From Endomychus coccineus (Eukaryota; Arthropoda; Insecta; Coleoptera; Endomychidae): DNA of 64,000 nt. The stretch is taken from the NCBI GenBank assembly GCA_958510875.1, contig OY294069.1, positions 6,891,205-6,955,204 on the forward strand, given 5' to 3'. The position numbers were made by a program, and so were the translations under genes. Positions 1-12,520 of this stretch are shown piece after piece. Below the pieces are notes generated by a model. It saw nothing but the letters and a program-made list of their open reading frames with translations, did no database searches and was not told where the DNA came from. Numbering within the stretch: the first letter of the stretch is position 1; every line of letters begins with the position of its first letter.

Positions 1-2659
1 TTGATTACACTTAGGGCCTCGATTTTTTTACATACCTTCTTCCAAAGACAATTAGAAAAATAAAAATAAAAACTCAGTTAGCGAAAATAAAATGTTCACT
101 TGCTTAACACTAACTTATCATACATTCACAATTATATTTAGACATTAGGTACTTGTATTGCCAATACATATTACATATTTGCATTTTACAATTGATTTTT
201 AATTTTTACAGTCAGTATTCATTGACACACTCTTTTGCTAAGTAACTCAATTATTTATAATAACATACTTCTTTTACTTGTGTCTTTCGTTGTACAGTTC
301 GAATGCATTTTCTACAAGTAAAGTCTCCCCTCCTATCGCACGTTCAAATTTTACATTTCCCGTGTGAAGTTATCGTTTATTGACCAGAGTCGCTACTAAT
401 AAGCACGTATCGATAATTCGGATAGTATAAACTGTGGTATTACAAATGCAATTGAACATATTCCGAATATGTCGATGTACTAATTGGCAATTAAATTCCC
501 CAAATCCCCGATACAGGTAACTATAATTACTGGAAAGTAGTCGGGATTTTGGGATAAGCCCAAGAGCTTACGAGACCAATGGATATTTGGAACGGCTGGC
601 ATTGCAATAACCTCTTGACAGAGTAACAAGAAACTGTTGCAACAAATTTTGCTCGTGTCGGCCACTAAGACACGTTTAATACCGCAATTCCCTTTGCGTA
701 AACGATTGTGATGGGCGAAGTATTGACCTCAATTTTCGCTTTACAACTACGACAACTAAATGAGTCAGGGGACGAGTATCGTATTAAATAATTGATCGAA
801 TTCACAACGATTCTATTGGTACATATATCAACTTCAGGTATGGTATCAGGAACTGACAACTATGGAGGGCAACAAGAGGCATATGTTTAATTCCTCTCAT
901 CTTCTGAAACAGTTTATTCGATAGACAGCATTTATACAAAATTTCAGCACAAAAATCATGGGTTACAATAAAGTGTCTTCTTCTTATTAATTGAGTAACC
1001 CTATTTGTCACTGTACAGTAAAATGGAAATTACCCTTCAATGATTCTTTCTTGCTTACGAAAATTCCAGCAGCCCTATTTAAGAAGTTGTCTGTTATTTC
1101 ATGTTTTGATGTATTTTGGCGACAAACAATATAGGATAACTTCATGCAAATATTATCTCATTATCCAATTCCAATTATACTATTCTATCAATGAATTTCC
1201 CAAACTATAATATATGTGATAAAAACAAAGTAAAAATGTTCTATTTCATTATACGCATATATTAATTCTTTTAAATGAAAAAAGTTTGAATTAGCAAACA
1301 ACTACAAGTGTTTATTAATGCCAAATAACGAAAAACTGTAATCACTCTGAGTGATAAAAAAGACAATCAAGCCCCGGGTTCAAAGGCATATCTTCAAGTG
1401 ATGGAATAAAGGGCTTTCTTTCAATTATAACTACAAAATTTACCGAATTTCACACGATAAGCTGCATTAAACAAGGAATCACATACGTTTTTCAATTTTC
1501 GAGTTGATTAAATTCAAAGAAAGTAGTTGGTTTCTATTGTTATTAGAGTGAAGTTCAGGTTTTGATCAGCGGGTTAATATTTTCATTTCTGTTCTATCAT
1601 GATATACGATCAAATCTTTATGCATATTGAACAGACTTGTTTCTCTTTTATTTCTGCCTAGATGGGCTATCCGTTCTTGGACCTTTTATTATGTTCGCGA
1701 ACGATGTAGATTAGAGCAAATGACGGGCTGATTTGTGTGGCATTCCATTAATTCTCGGGGCCGATATTATTCGTAGATATACGTTCGAAATTTGTACGCG
1801 GGCTCTGGGTAACAACTTACGAATTCATAAGGAAAATTTATTCAACACAAGTTACCCCAGTTAAAATATTGCATGCCGTATTTTGTTATAAAATACATGA
1901 TAGAATCACGTGCCACCTACATTTTGTTAGATTACGTTTTATGCGAGCTTACGAAAATATAACCTCATTTGCTTTATACGTACAAATTTAAAGTTTTCGT
2001 TCTATTTTAAGATTCCATGCATACATGATACTATCAGGCCCTTCCCGACTCAATAAATTCGTGTACATCGCTCGCAAATTCTACCATCATTCTCAGATTC
2101 TAGGATGACATGTTAGTGTTTCGTGATACGGTTTGAAATATGATGGTCATAAAATTGCTTCGCTATCATTGATTCACCTTTGTATATTGAATTCGAAGTA
2201 CAGTGAAGATATCAAAATAAAGTTCACACGAAATTAACAATAATTGTTGCCTCATACAGTATGACCACTTCCTGGTCAAATATCTTTATTTGCTGGAGGA
2301 CTGGATTATCCTTCGACCACTAGATGACTTGCCTAGGTTTCTTATTTAGTTTTGAGCATCTCAACGATAATTTCTGCTCATGAGTAGTACCTCTACCAAT
2401 TCGTCTAGTTTTCAAGGTCACAACGCTTTAAAATGAGAGTTAAAAATTATATAAAAGTTTCATGTGGGTAGTATTATTTTAAATTTTTTGTAGACATTGC
2501 GTGATCTTGTCGTTGCACTATATAATTTCGATAAAATTTTTCAAACTATAAATAAATCAATCATTTTTTCTTCTTGTGTCTAAAGTGGATGGATCCTTGG
2601 AGTACATATGAACTTCATATATAAAGTATAATAATATTGAATGAAAAACAGTTCTTTTT
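1..2659. other. AT-rich unique DNA, no gene seen
   Basis: Only short open stretches occur, none with a recognisable motif and none longer than about 70 codons. No terminal inverted repeats, RNA genes or tandem arrays were seen. Distal regulatory DNA cannot be excluded from sequence alone. Confidence 0.6.
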
Positions 2660-3110
2660 CGATTATTATAGGTAATAATAACTGCACCTGACCAAAACCT
2701 TGAAACATATTCTATGGTCAATTATAATAATTGGGCACGGTGGCCTATTAAGAATCTCCCTCTCTCTCTAGCCGTCAATAGCGATTTACTGATCTTTGTC
2801 CCCTTCCGGAGGTGGGAAATCCATGAGCTTCCTGTTATGAGAGTCGATGCTGAGATAGAAACTTGGGCGGTTCAGCGAATGGCGATTATTATAGCTAATA
2901 ATAATAATAATAATAGCTGCACCTGACCAAAACCTTGAAATATATTCTATGGTCAATAATTGGGCACGGTGGCCTATCAAAAATCTCCCTCTCTCTAGCC
3001 GTCAATAGCGATTAACTGATCTTTGTCCCCTTCCGGAAGTGGGAAATCCATGAACTTCCTGTCATGACGGTCGATGCTAAGATAGAAACTTGGGCGGTTC
3101 AGCGAATGGG
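2660..3110. repeat. Tandem duplication of a ~220-bp unit
   Basis: Two adjacent copies (about 2660-2882 and 2883-3110) share long blocks including TGCACCTGACCAAAACCTTG, GGGCACGGTGGCCTAT and CTTGGGCGGTTCAGCGAATGG-type ends. The copies differ by scattered substitutions and a small indel. A short TAA-type microsatellite (about 2893-2913) lies at the junction. No coding potential was recognised, so the origin of the unit is unknown. Confidence 0.85.
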
Positions 3111-3309
3111 TTACAAAGCATCGATATGTGATCGTGCTTTTCCCAACATATAAACGCAAGCAACGTAGAGGCTAATCCTACAAACTTATTGAATTCCACG
3201 ACTGAACATCCGATATTCGGTTGCAGCAGTTTTAAGTAACGCGCAGTATACGATATACTGTTTATATACGAGGGCAAGGTGAAAATTCCCTGAAAAATAA
3301 AACAGGAAA

Positions 3310-3785
3310 TGTTTTATTAAATCGAAACGCTTTCTCTTCAAATGGGCGTCGAATCGATCCTACAGCTCTGCATAATATACGCCGGTGATCATTTTGCTCT
3401 TTTCAAGGTAGCCGATATGAACGATACTGAGTGCATCCAAAAAAATCTGTCGACATGCCTTTGTTGGTCAATGAACCCAATTTGACCTTTTTGGCTTCGA
3501 TTCGCCAGGAAAAGTCCCCTGTTTCGATTGAAAAAACTCTTTTGAAGTTGTCACATGGTCGCGCTTGTTGTCAACAGACAGCAAAAGCGGCACCCATCTC
3601 GCAGATATCTTTTTCATTTTCAAGAATGTATGTAAAATGTCCCGTACCCGTTCGGTTGAGATGCCCATAGCCTCAGTAATCTCGTGCACTTCAACTCCGA
3701 TAGTCCAATATTATGCCATGGATTTTATCGACGATTTCTGGCGTTGTAACCTCAATTGGACAACCTAGATCCTCCCCAGATGCCG
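3310..3785 (-). pseudogene. mariner-family transposase relic
   Basis: Mariner transposases are DD34D cut-and-paste enzymes. On the minus strand this relic preserves, in order, a block resembling the linker before the second helix-turn-helix (TTPEIVDKIHGIILDYRS), the helix and downstream block (ITEAMGISTERV, then MKKISARWVPLLLSVDNKRD), and the region around the second catalytic aspartate (LDALSIVHIGYLEKSK, then ITGVYYAEL). There is a frame change between the first two blocks (near 3690) and a stop after YYAEL. The segment with the final Asp and the N-terminal part are missing. It cannot encode an active protein. The family assignment rests on the ordered motifs. The subfamily is not determined. 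Confidence 0.88.
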
Positions 3786-5018
3786 AGCAAGTTTGTATCG
3801 CGAGCACAATTGATCAGCAAAGCTTGGTGACATACAAAGAGTAAGCTTTTGCCATACTCCTAAATACTGGAATATGCAACAGTGTGAGTTGGTTTAAATT
3901 AAAATTCCAGGAAAACCGTCTGTCGAAGTTTCTGATCATGGCTGAATGTTGTTACATATAAACTTTCAGAGCTACGATAACAAAATATGGACGATCCTAC
4001 AAAAAGTAGGACGCAATCTTCGCTATAAATGAAGAATTGCATTCTGAATTTATTTTCCATGTTCAAATTCTCCCAGCATATAAGTTCGTGAAACATTCTA
4101 TAGAACATGCAGAATGATAAATGAACTTTCCAAGAGCCACGTCTCTTTCTTAATCTATTATAAAGGCACGGTGTCAAAATCTCCGAATACCGTGATTACC
4201 TTGTTCCTGTCGCTCGAAAACTTTTTTCAACAAAGCCCACGGTAAGCGAAAGCTCGCGTGATTCGGAAAATACATGCAACTAACTTCGCCCACTTAATGC
4301 ACGGTTTTATCCAGTATCGGCATATATAACTTGGGAATTATGTCATAAAATTAGATCATTAAAATTGTTTTCGATGTTTCTCGAGATAGAACGTTGCATA
4401 AAAATCTAATAATTTACTGGGCGAAACGTTCCCGGTCCGCGTACTATACGTCTCTGGTCGAAATATGAATTGTAAATTTAATTATCCGAGCAACGATTCA
4501 TGTTTATGGTTGTTTTGTTAGGCTTTTCGGGTATATTTTACCGGTCCCTTTTCCATCTCCACGTCTTCTCGTTGTCAGATTTTAGTTTTCTGCAATATCA
4601 TGCATACACATTTTGCATAGATTGCGCGCACTTCCATTTCATTTCACCCTGTCGTAATACGGATCCCATTTCACGAGCCGGTTTTCTGAACAGCAGGAAT
4701 TTCACCTCAAAGATTATAGTTTTCGAGGAAATCTTTCCATATCACTCGTAATCGCCGGTCTTCCGTGTAATGTTATTCTGATACTTTTATTACGAAACTA
4801 TTCATTCATCCTTTAGGGTATTTTCAACGTATACAATATCAGTTATAAGTTTTGGAGAAGATTTCGAGCAGGTACTTTAACTATAGCAGTTGTTTATTTT
4901 CTAAAAACCGAGCAGTTGGAACAATACAGTCATTCCTACGTAAATTTGATAACTTCTGCACAAAGACAAAAACGTGAACGACAATTTGGCTGATATATAT
5001 TTACCGAATATGGTAGTG
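3786..5018. other. Unique DNA, no gene seen
   Basis: Open stretches here stay below 95 codons and show no family motif in any frame. Nothing repeated elsewhere in the window was noticed. Confidence 0.55.
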
Positions 5019-5061
5019 TAGGGAGAGAGGGAGGGGGAGAGAGTTAGGGGGGAGAGAGTTG
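5018..5061. repeat. Purine-rich GA/G tract
   Basis: A nearly pure purine run (GGGAGAGAGGGAGGGGGAGA followed by a similar block) breaks the AT-rich context just before the family A and CR1-like insertions. It is a simple-sequence tract. No function is inferred. Confidence 0.8.
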
Positions 5062-5089
5062 TTTAGTGATGATATCGCTGAATTTTTTT

Positions 5090-5131
5090 TTATATACTTT
5101 GACTACACAAGAGGGAAACCTATAATGTTCA
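5090..5131 (-). mobile_element. Family A non-LTR 3' terminus (fragment)
   Basis: On the plus strand this reads GACTACACAAGAGGGAAACC, the signature end of a repeat family that recurs at 8049, 11342, 33470 and 50556. At the other sites this end lies downstream, on the minus strand, of sequence encoding a CR1-like reverse transcriptase C-terminus, so it is interpreted as the 3' end of that retrotransposon. Confidence 0.7.
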
Positions 5132-5137
5132 ATTATT

Positions 5138-6665
5138 AATTCCCTCGATAATAAGTTTAATATTGGAGATATTTTGAATGCTAAAACGTTGAAAAATATT
5201 TTTCCAACTATAGGACATATTTTATTAAAACTCATAAATACCTCTCTAGAAAGAGGAAACTTCCCAAATGAACTTGAAACAAGTGTAATAACACCTAGAC
5301 CAAAAATTAAAAACAACTACGATGCATGCAACTATCGACCTATAAATACACTGCCAGCAATGGAGAAAATCCTGGAATTGGTTGTTTATAACCAGCTTTA
5401 TGACTATTTCAAGGCCAATAATTTATTATTTATTAATCAATCTGGATTTAGAAAATACCACTCATGTGAATCAGCCATTCAACTCACTATCTCTACTTGG
5501 AATAAACTTATAGATGAAGATCATTATATAGTAGCTGCATTCCTAGACTTTAAACGAGCCTTCGAAACTATTGATCGCTCAGTGTTGATAAATAAGCTTA
5601 AATACTATGGAATTAAGGGTACTGTATTAAATTGGTTCATTAGCTATTTAACTGACAGATATCAACGAACTAAAATAAATAATAATAGGTCAACAGAAAT
5701 TGAAAACTGCTTAGGTGTACCACAGGTAAGCGTACTAGGTCCGTTACTTTTTATTATATATATTAATGATGTAAACTATTATATTAGTTCTGACTTTCTT
5801 AATCTCTTTGCTGATGATTCTCTTGCATCTACAAATGCTAAGAACTTAACAACTGCAGTCAACAAAATGAATGTTCAATTAAAAAACGTAGAAAAATACA
5901 TGGATATAGGGAAACTTAAACTCAATATTGATAAGACCAAGATCATTATTTTAACATCCAGATATAAATATTCCCAAATTATTACGTATAATATCGATAT
6001 AATACTTTATGGGTCCAAACTTGAAATTGTTACAAAAATTGAATATCTAGGTGTTATAATAGATAATACACTGGCATTCAAAGAGCATGCTAACTATATC
6101 ATAAACAAAATATCAAAAAAACTTTTCTTCTTTCGAGAATTTCAGCTAATTTATCAATTAACTCTAAACTCATAGTTTATCAATCAATAATACAGCCTCA
6201 TTTTGATTACTGTGCCTCCTTAATATATTTATTAGATAAAAACAGCAAAGCCTCACTTCAGAAATTACAGAATAGAGGAATGAGAATCATACTACAGTGC
6301 AATAGATACACCCCAATTAACTTGATGCTTAAGTGCCTTGAATGGCAGTCGGTTGAAACAAGGCTTGTATATTTCGCAATGATATTCGTTTATAAAATAT
6401 TAAAAAAACTACTACCAGCATATCTACTTACAGATATTACTTACAACCATGAAATACATGAATATTATACTAGAAGTAGTAATAATTTTCATAAAAATCG
6501 AATGAATAGCAAAAGAGCAATGAACTGTTTGTTCTTTAAAGGATTCAAAGAATATAATAGTCTACAGATGAAATAAAAAACTGTGTTACTCTAAGATTAT
6601 TTAAAGTGAAATTGAAAATGTTTCTTCGAAATTTATTCATTGATAATTTATAGATTTAACATATA
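5138..6665 (+). pseudogene. CR1/Jockey-type non-LTR reverse transcriptase, 5' truncated
   Basis: Encodes most of a reverse transcriptase with recognisable blocks in order: YRPINTLPAMEKILE, a GFRKYHSCESAI block, the first catalytic-Asp block (AAFLDFKRAFETIDRSVL), GVPQVSVLGPLLFIIYINDV (Q followed by V rather than the usual G) and the catalytic FADD at about 5812-5823. The main open frame runs 5174-6175. Reading then continues in another frame, consistent with a one-base loss in the A-run near 6115, through QPHFDYCASL and LQKLQNRGMRIIL to about 6576. A last frame change leads into LRLFKVKLKMFLRNLF, ending near 6652. No endonuclease domain lies upstream, so the copy is 5' truncated, as is usual for target-primed insertion. 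It is non-functional now. The clade (CR1, L2 or Daphne-like) is not settled. Confidence 0.93.
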
Positions 6666-6669
6666 CTTA

Positions 6670-6752
6670 GTCTTCCTTCAATGAAGGGATGACTAGTTTG
6701 AGCTCATCTAGTCGCATATCTGGAATCTCCTGCTATGAAAATATCCCAATCA
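6670..6752 (-). mobile_element. Family A fragment (right flank of CR1-like insertion)
   Basis: The plus-strand text (about GAAGGGATGACTAGTTTGAG, then CTCATCTAGTC and TATCTGGAATCTC) matches the family A copy at 28158-28210 with a short deletion. Together with the family A end at 5090-5131 it brackets the CR1-like fragment, which suggests a nested insertion. Confidence 0.7.
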
Positions 6753-8048
6753 AATTCCCAATAAATCGAAAACAGTGGCTCGCAGCGACCTCTACCACGA
6801 ATATATTTTACAAAAATCGATTTTTCCACTAGAAAACGTGAAACAGGTACGTACACGAAAGTTATGACATTTCAAATGACTTAAAAGACATCTAGGTGGC
6901 GCCAGCCCCACGAAAGAGACAAACTAACATCAAATTTGATTGAGTCACTGGAAAATACTCTCAGGTAACAAACTTTAGTCGAATATAACAATTATTTCAA
7001 AATGTATTAACAAAAAAATAAAAATGAGAATTCAACTTTGACACCCCGTATCTCAGAAACGAATAACTTGCGGACATATGTTTATAGGAACTTTTCTTTT
7101 TATTTTGACGTCAGCAGCATGCTCCTAAATTTTCTACACGTACTTAAGAAACATCCTGTATATTATATACAATTCTAGTTTTCCTTTGAAATAAATAAAT
7201 AAGATACGAATCAAGATATTCCTGTTCTAGGGAGTTACTAAGATTGACGGAACAAGTAAGTGATGAAAACATTATTCAATTACTGGGATAAATTTGATAA
7301 GCCGAAAACAAGGGTAGAATTTATTACAAGGCCATCGAAATTTGAAATTCAATTAAAACGCAATCCTGTTAATTATCTACAAAACAGACCGCGTTATAAC
7401 GGTTTCTTCGCCACATGGAAGGAGCATCGGTTTATTAGCTAGTAGAGAAGAACTGAGTAGAACGAAAGAGAGCAATAAAATGAGAAAGATGGTTGAAGGC
7501 AAACAAGATTGATCGACAGGGAGTGTCACCGAATGACAAGGTGGTGACTGCTTCCCAATACCGATTGTTACTTCCTGCAAACGACCCTGAGAGTCGTTTA
7601 TCTCCACGTTGTTTATATTGGAAATATGAGCCGTTCGTTCCTTACACCTGTACGTACATATACGTCACGCCAGGAACGTTTGAAGTGTCTTCGATTATAG
7701 AAAAACACAAAATGTAACAGAAAATATATTACAGCAAAGATATAAAGTATTGTTGGAATGTTTACTTTCGAATAAATCAGATCAAACCTACATAAAGGTA
7801 TATTTTATTCAATATGATCAAAGGATGTCGATATGAAAACTTCAATAGACTCATTATCTGAGTTTATAGGTCCAGTTTATATTCCGATTAATCAGCACGC
7901 CTGTCGTGAGGTAGCAATAAATAGACGATGCATTCCATTGATTCATTTCAATTGAAGCGTTTGTGATAAGCATGAATAATTTTCTGAAATTACTACTCTA
8001 TAACATTACCATGTCAGTCGAAGTTTTTAAAAATATTTGTTATATGTT
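6753..8048. other. No gene seen; possible MITE end and a shared 19-mer
   Basis: No coding motif was found. Text near 7142-7160 (AAACATCCTGTATA) resembles the common insect MITE terminus TACAGGGTG in reverse, but no partner end was located. Positions 7918-7936 are identical over 19 bases to 41065-41083. Confidence 0.45.
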
Positions 8049-8130
8049 GACTACACGAGAGGAAACCCTATGATGTTCATAGGATAGTGTGAGCTGATGG
8101 TGGAATGTTGAGAGAGAATACAGGTTGTCT
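8049..8130 (-). mobile_element. Family A 3' terminus (solitary fragment)
   Basis: The plus strand reads GACTACACGAGAGGAAACCC, then a GTGAGCTGATGGTGGAATGT block, as in the family A copy at 11342. Only the terminal part is present, with no reverse transcriptase coding. Confidence 0.7.
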
Positions 8131-8603
8131 CAGAATTGACGCTCATGCCTTTGGGCTTCGATGCAGGGGGCTAAAACAAATTGAAAATATTCGCACGATT
8201 CATCATGGAAGCACCAACCTTCTGTAGCATATTATCGTCTATTGACGCAGCAACAGCGTGAATATGAGGTAAACCATCTTCAGAGTTCAAAACAGGTTCG
8301 AAGTAAGTCATCCGTAAGCCAAGAAATTTCAAGATTAGCTATCCGCGAAAGTCTACTATTCAAGTTAACATCATATGCAACGCTGTGGACGGGACAGGAT
8401 GTCACAAATCGTTGATATGTGGCAGAGTGTGAACAGAGAGCCCGCACGAATCCGTCCGTCGTAGAGCCGGAATGTCCTGGCCTACAGTAAATATAGAGCC
8501 AGATTCGATTTTCTTGACCCCGAAAACGTGTAGTCGTTCATTTTCAAGTCGATCGGTCAATTAATAAATCAGCCTCGGAACATAGAAAATTATAATAACC
8601 ATA
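8131..8603. other. Unassigned sequence
   Basis: Contains word-like blocks (for example ATTATCGTCTATTGACGCAG and CACGAATCCGTCCGTCGTAG) that could be decayed transposon coding sequence, but no frame gives a recognisable family. Confidence 0.35.
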
Positions 8604-8611
8604 GACGTTAC

Positions 8612-9786
8612 TAGTGTTGCCCAAAATCGGTCTTGGTCTTGCAGTCTTGGTCTTGTTCTTGCATTTTTGCAAGACCAAGACCAAGACCAAGACCGCGTAA
8701 TTTTAGCAAGACCAAGACCCAGACTGACCGTGTAAGATTTGAGCAAGAACAAGACTAAGCCTGCGAGACTCTTGCGTCTTGCAGTTAGGACTGAGTGTCG
8801 TTTCAGGGAGCGAACAGGCTTAATTTATAATACCTACAATAAATTGACACATAGAAAAGAAACGAAACAAAATGAAAGAAAGTACTAGTACATAAAATTT
8901 TGAAGAAGAAAATAGGCAGAAAATAGGAAGACGTAAAGTACAGATATAAATGACTATCAGTGCATTTTCGTTGAAGGGGGAATTTACGCAGTCCGAATAA
9001 GTAAATAAAAAATAATATATTAAATATAGTATGAAAATAAATAAAAATATGAAAATAATAGACACGAAAAATAAACTATATAGAATAAAGCGTAATAAAA
9101 TTATATGTAGTATGTTACCGAGAAAATGTTCATTTCCTTAATATTTCAAAAGTCACAGGCCGAAAAAGAATTCTTACAAACTTATTTGAAATCTAACTCA
9201 TAATAATAAGGTAGATATAAGATCGAAAAGCAGGAAGCTACGATGTAATGCGTCTGTACGCCGCATGCGGCATCCTTTAATGAGAGCCGGCACGTACCAA
9301 GGCGGCGCGGTACAAGGCGACCATATCTAAGCGAATGGACTATAAATAATAGTATTTATTCCAATTCCAGTCATTCCCAATTGATCTTTGCTTCGAGTCT
9401 AATGAAATAATTGTTTTTACTCTAATTCTTGTTGTTCTCGGAAAACTTATCACGTTTACAATTTGACATGAGTGACGAAGTTTCGAATAGTTCTAGTCGG
9501 AGTAGTGAGATTTGGAATTATAGATCTGAAAGACCTAAAAGCAAATTTGATGAGTTTTTCGAAATGATTCATGCATCCCAAATTGCTTTGTATAAATTGT
9601 GCCAACATAAAAAGTTTGAAATAAAAATGAAAAACAGAAACACTAATAGGTAGTTGCGAGACTCTTGCTGCAAGACCAAGACCAAGACTAGGAGCGCAAT
9701 ACCAAGACCAAGACCAGGTGTATTGGCGCAAGACCAAGACCAAGACTGGCTAAGTCATGTCTTGTTCTTGCATTTGGGCAACACTA
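8612..9786 (+). mobile_element. Non-autonomous hAT element, copy 1 (1175 bp)
   Basis: Bounded by inverted ends TAGTGTTGCCCAAAAT and ATTTGGGCAACACTA and flanked by a perfect 8-bp target duplication GACGTTAC (8604-8611 and 9787-9794). Eight-base duplications and TAGTGTTGCC-type ends are characteristic of hAT. Both subterminal zones carry arrays of the word CAAGAC and its complement (about 8630-8760 and 9660-9770). The left array is arranged as an inverted pair able to fold. A TATA-like CTATAAATA lies near 9339, followed by a short open frame. There is no transposase core, so the copy depends on an enzyme supplied in trans. The same family is present at 29835-30975. Confidence 0.92.
9468..9653 (+). 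pseudogene. Short ORF in hAT element, possible transposase N-terminus
   Basis: Begins MSDEVSNSSSRSSEIWNY and ends with LCQHKKFEIKMKNRNTNR. The SEIWNY and LC spacing loosely resembles the start of a BED-type zinc finger, the N-terminal DNA-binding domain of many hAT transposases. It follows a TATA-like box about 120 bp upstream. It is probably the remaining first exon of a parental transposase. The second copy (30644-30820) has lost the open frame. BED identity is suggestive only. Confidence 0.4.
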
Positions 9787-9794
9787 GACGTTAC

Positions 9795-11324
9795 AGTCGG
9801 AAAACTCACGAACTGTCCGTTTAATTCGTCTGTGAGCAGGTTTTTCGTGATCTACGTCTTCAATTTAATGGGCAAACCGAATTTTATCGAAATCGGAGAC
9901 CTAGTCGAATTTGAAAATTTTCTAAGAATCTCGAAATTCGTCGAAATCTTTCGATCGGTCTGAAAATAGAACGGTAACAGATTCGGGGCTGTATGATACG
10001 GCGTTGGATTCGTCGTGAAATTTTACGTAAGATAGACCAAAAAACGAAATATACCCCATCCGTAGTTTTCGGAAATTTACGAAACGAGCGAACCGTCCAA
10101 CTAGGTGGTTTCGATTGAAATACTAAAATCGTTATTATAACAGCTATCGACCTGAAATTTGGACGATATACGTACGTTAGGTCGGGGATTTCGAATGCGG
10201 GCTCGGATTTGGTGTAAGGCTATTCGTTTTGGAGTTGCCAACATTTTGTCGAACATGCCTCCGTTTGGGCCGCGCTAGAGGCTCTAATTTAACACTTGGA
10301 ATTTCGGTGGTTGTACAAACGGAAAGCCAAAAGATGTAGGTATATGTTTATATGTTGTTGTCTATTTTGTGAAGCAATACAATGCGTGTTACTGGCTCCA
10401 ACTCAAACGACTCGCATACAGATATTCGATAAACTCAAGCTGTATACAGCTAATATTGTTAATTCACTAGAGATTCAATTAATATGTACAAATATGAAAA
10501 TTATAAGTAAACACTGAAGTGTTTTCGTTGTTAAGTGAGATATATTCAGCTATACATTTTCAAAAACGAAGGTAAATTAGAATAATGCTCAGTGAACGTA
10601 ATAACACACAGGAAAACGATTCTATTAACGTCGTTAATTATTAAAATACTACTCGTAGATTAATATTCACGGAAGGAAATGCTTAATGCGATAAGGCAAT
10701 AACGATGAGTTGTTTCTTTTGCGTTAATTTCCACTAGTATTCGAGGTATACAAAACAAACAAAGCTGAAGAGCCCCACACACATACAGAAACCGGTAGAC
10801 CGGGGGCGGATTAAGCAAATGAAGCAGTATTAGATATTCAGCGAGCATATAGGAGCGCGCGGTGGCGCGCCCTTAGAAGACCAGATGCACATTGCATCCA
10901 TAATGGTACAGACACACTACTACTACGGCAAGTAGATGCACTTTTATGCATGCATTTTCTTCAATTATGTATCCCATAGTCAAGTAATTACAAAGTTCGG
11001 GTAATTTAATTTCGTAGTTTGCTCGCTTCTATCCGACAAAACGGTTTTTTGCTTGATATGCCATTTGGAGATAACACGATACACCAACAAACGAGATCTA
11101 CCTCAATTTGCAGAGAAAGTCCTATCTAGACTGATGTCAATACAACTTATTTGGGTAAGGGAACTAATAAAATATTATTATTATTTTATGTTTGAATGAG
11201 TTAAGACAATTGCTTGGCAGAATTCAGTCAAAAGCATTAATAAATACAAGTCTTAAACAAGAAGCAGAATATGCTAAAAGCATAATCTCTTTCAAAAGGA
11301 TTCAAAGAAACAGTTAGTGTCTAA
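9795..11324. other. No gene seen
   Basis: Several open stretches under 75 codons occur with no motif. No terminal repeats were recognised. A locally GC-rich spot at 10850-10870 is not associated with any feature. Confidence 0.5.
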
Positions 11325-11990
11325 CTATTCTTTTCATATTTTGGCTACACGAGAGGGAAACCTGTGATGTTCGAAGAACATCGTGTGAGCCAACAGTGGA
11401 ATGTTGGGAGAGGAGATAGGCATTCGAATTTTTCTTGACTACATTGGATAGTATAGGGGCTCTAGATAAGAAAGCGGTATGGAGTGTACCATCATCTGCA
11501 AAGCTGTGGACGGGACAAGTGGTCACTTCCAGTAGGTCGTTTATATGGAGCAGAAACAAAGTTGGTGCCAAGACAGATCCCTATGGAACACCAATGTTGA
11601 TAGCCATTGTATCGGAGGGCAATCCGTCAACCACCACATGGAGTGATCTATCTGAGAGGAAACTCGATAGTAAGCGACAAAGTTGAGGCGGCAAACCATA
11701 TGAAGGCAGTTTCCCAAGAAGGCGTCAGTGTCAGACAGTTACAGATGCCCCATGTTTTTCAATAGATTTCTGCCATACATGTGTTACGTAGGCAACCAGG
11801 TTTCTTGTTGATCTCAGCTGACGAAAGCCATATTGCCGATCATTCACGATTTTGGAACTCTCTAGGTATTGAATGAGCTAGATATTGGTTCCTTTCTCCA
11901 TCACTTCCTGACTTATATCCTCATGAAAACTCTTCAAACATCGGACCAACCATTGCCACCTTCTAATTCTTTTTTAAATTCGATTTGAAC
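11325..11990 (-). pseudogene. Family A CR1-like reverse transcriptase relic (internally deleted)
   Basis: From high to low coordinates the minus strand shows VNDRQYGFRQLRSTRNLVAYVTH (about 11860-11790), LLSSFLSDRSLHVVVDG, GSVLAPTLFLLHINDLLE and the catalytic SFADDGTLHTAFLSRA (about 11490-11440). Sequence then jumps directly to the family A 3' terminus at 11342. The thumb and C-terminal part are therefore deleted, and stops and frameshifts occur throughout. The ordered motifs are typical of non-LTR reverse transcriptases. This copy gives the best view of the family A polymerase core. Confidence 0.88.
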
Positions 11991-12177
11991 GTTCAAAACT
12001 CAAACTACCAACATTTCAATATATTTATCTTGCGGTGGTGTTGAAGTGTAGATTGAAACGTGGTTTGAACATTTTCAAAAAGTATCAGCATTTTTTTCAA
12101 CTCCTGTAATGTTGGGAGGGTATAGACATCGGCACATCTCTAATTAAATAGGAATAGTTGTACCTGTTATCATCATA

Positions 12178-12520
12178 TTATGGATTGTGGGATTTGGCTT
12201 CTAGGAGAAAATACAGACTTTGACGTTTGGTTGCATTAAACTCTACTAAATTATCAGATCCCCATTTCAGAATTCTCGACCGATCTTCATTTATTGCATT
12301 GACCTTTCTCTGTCTTGCATCTCTAGCTTCATTCGACGCTATATGAGCTCTAGACGAGAGAGGGGTATACAGTGTACCACCATCCGCAAAGCTATAGAGG
12401 CAGGAGGTTATTTCCAACAGATCGGTGATAGAGCAGAAACAAAGTTGGTACCAAGAGAGGTCCATGTGGGACACCAGCATTGATAGACATTGCATTGGGG
12501 AGACTCCGTCAGTCACCTAT
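12178..12520 (-). pseudogene. Family A reverse transcriptase relic, second copy
   Basis: A 112-codon open frame reads VSPMQCLSMLVSHMDLSWYQ, then LCFCSITDLLE, then SFADGGTLYTPLSSRA, parallel to the copy at 11325-11990. It extends further into the thumb (ILKWGSDNLVEFNATK, LYFLLEAKS). The catalytic FADD has become FADG, so it is inactive. Both copies contain the same polymerase block, so they are separate insertions rather than halves of one element. Confidence 0.85.

Noticed and set aside
8561..9743. Minus-strand frames rich in LGLGL/SWSWS
   Set aside because: They translate the CAAGAC subterminal arrays of the hAT element. The same low-complexity peptides appear in copy 2.
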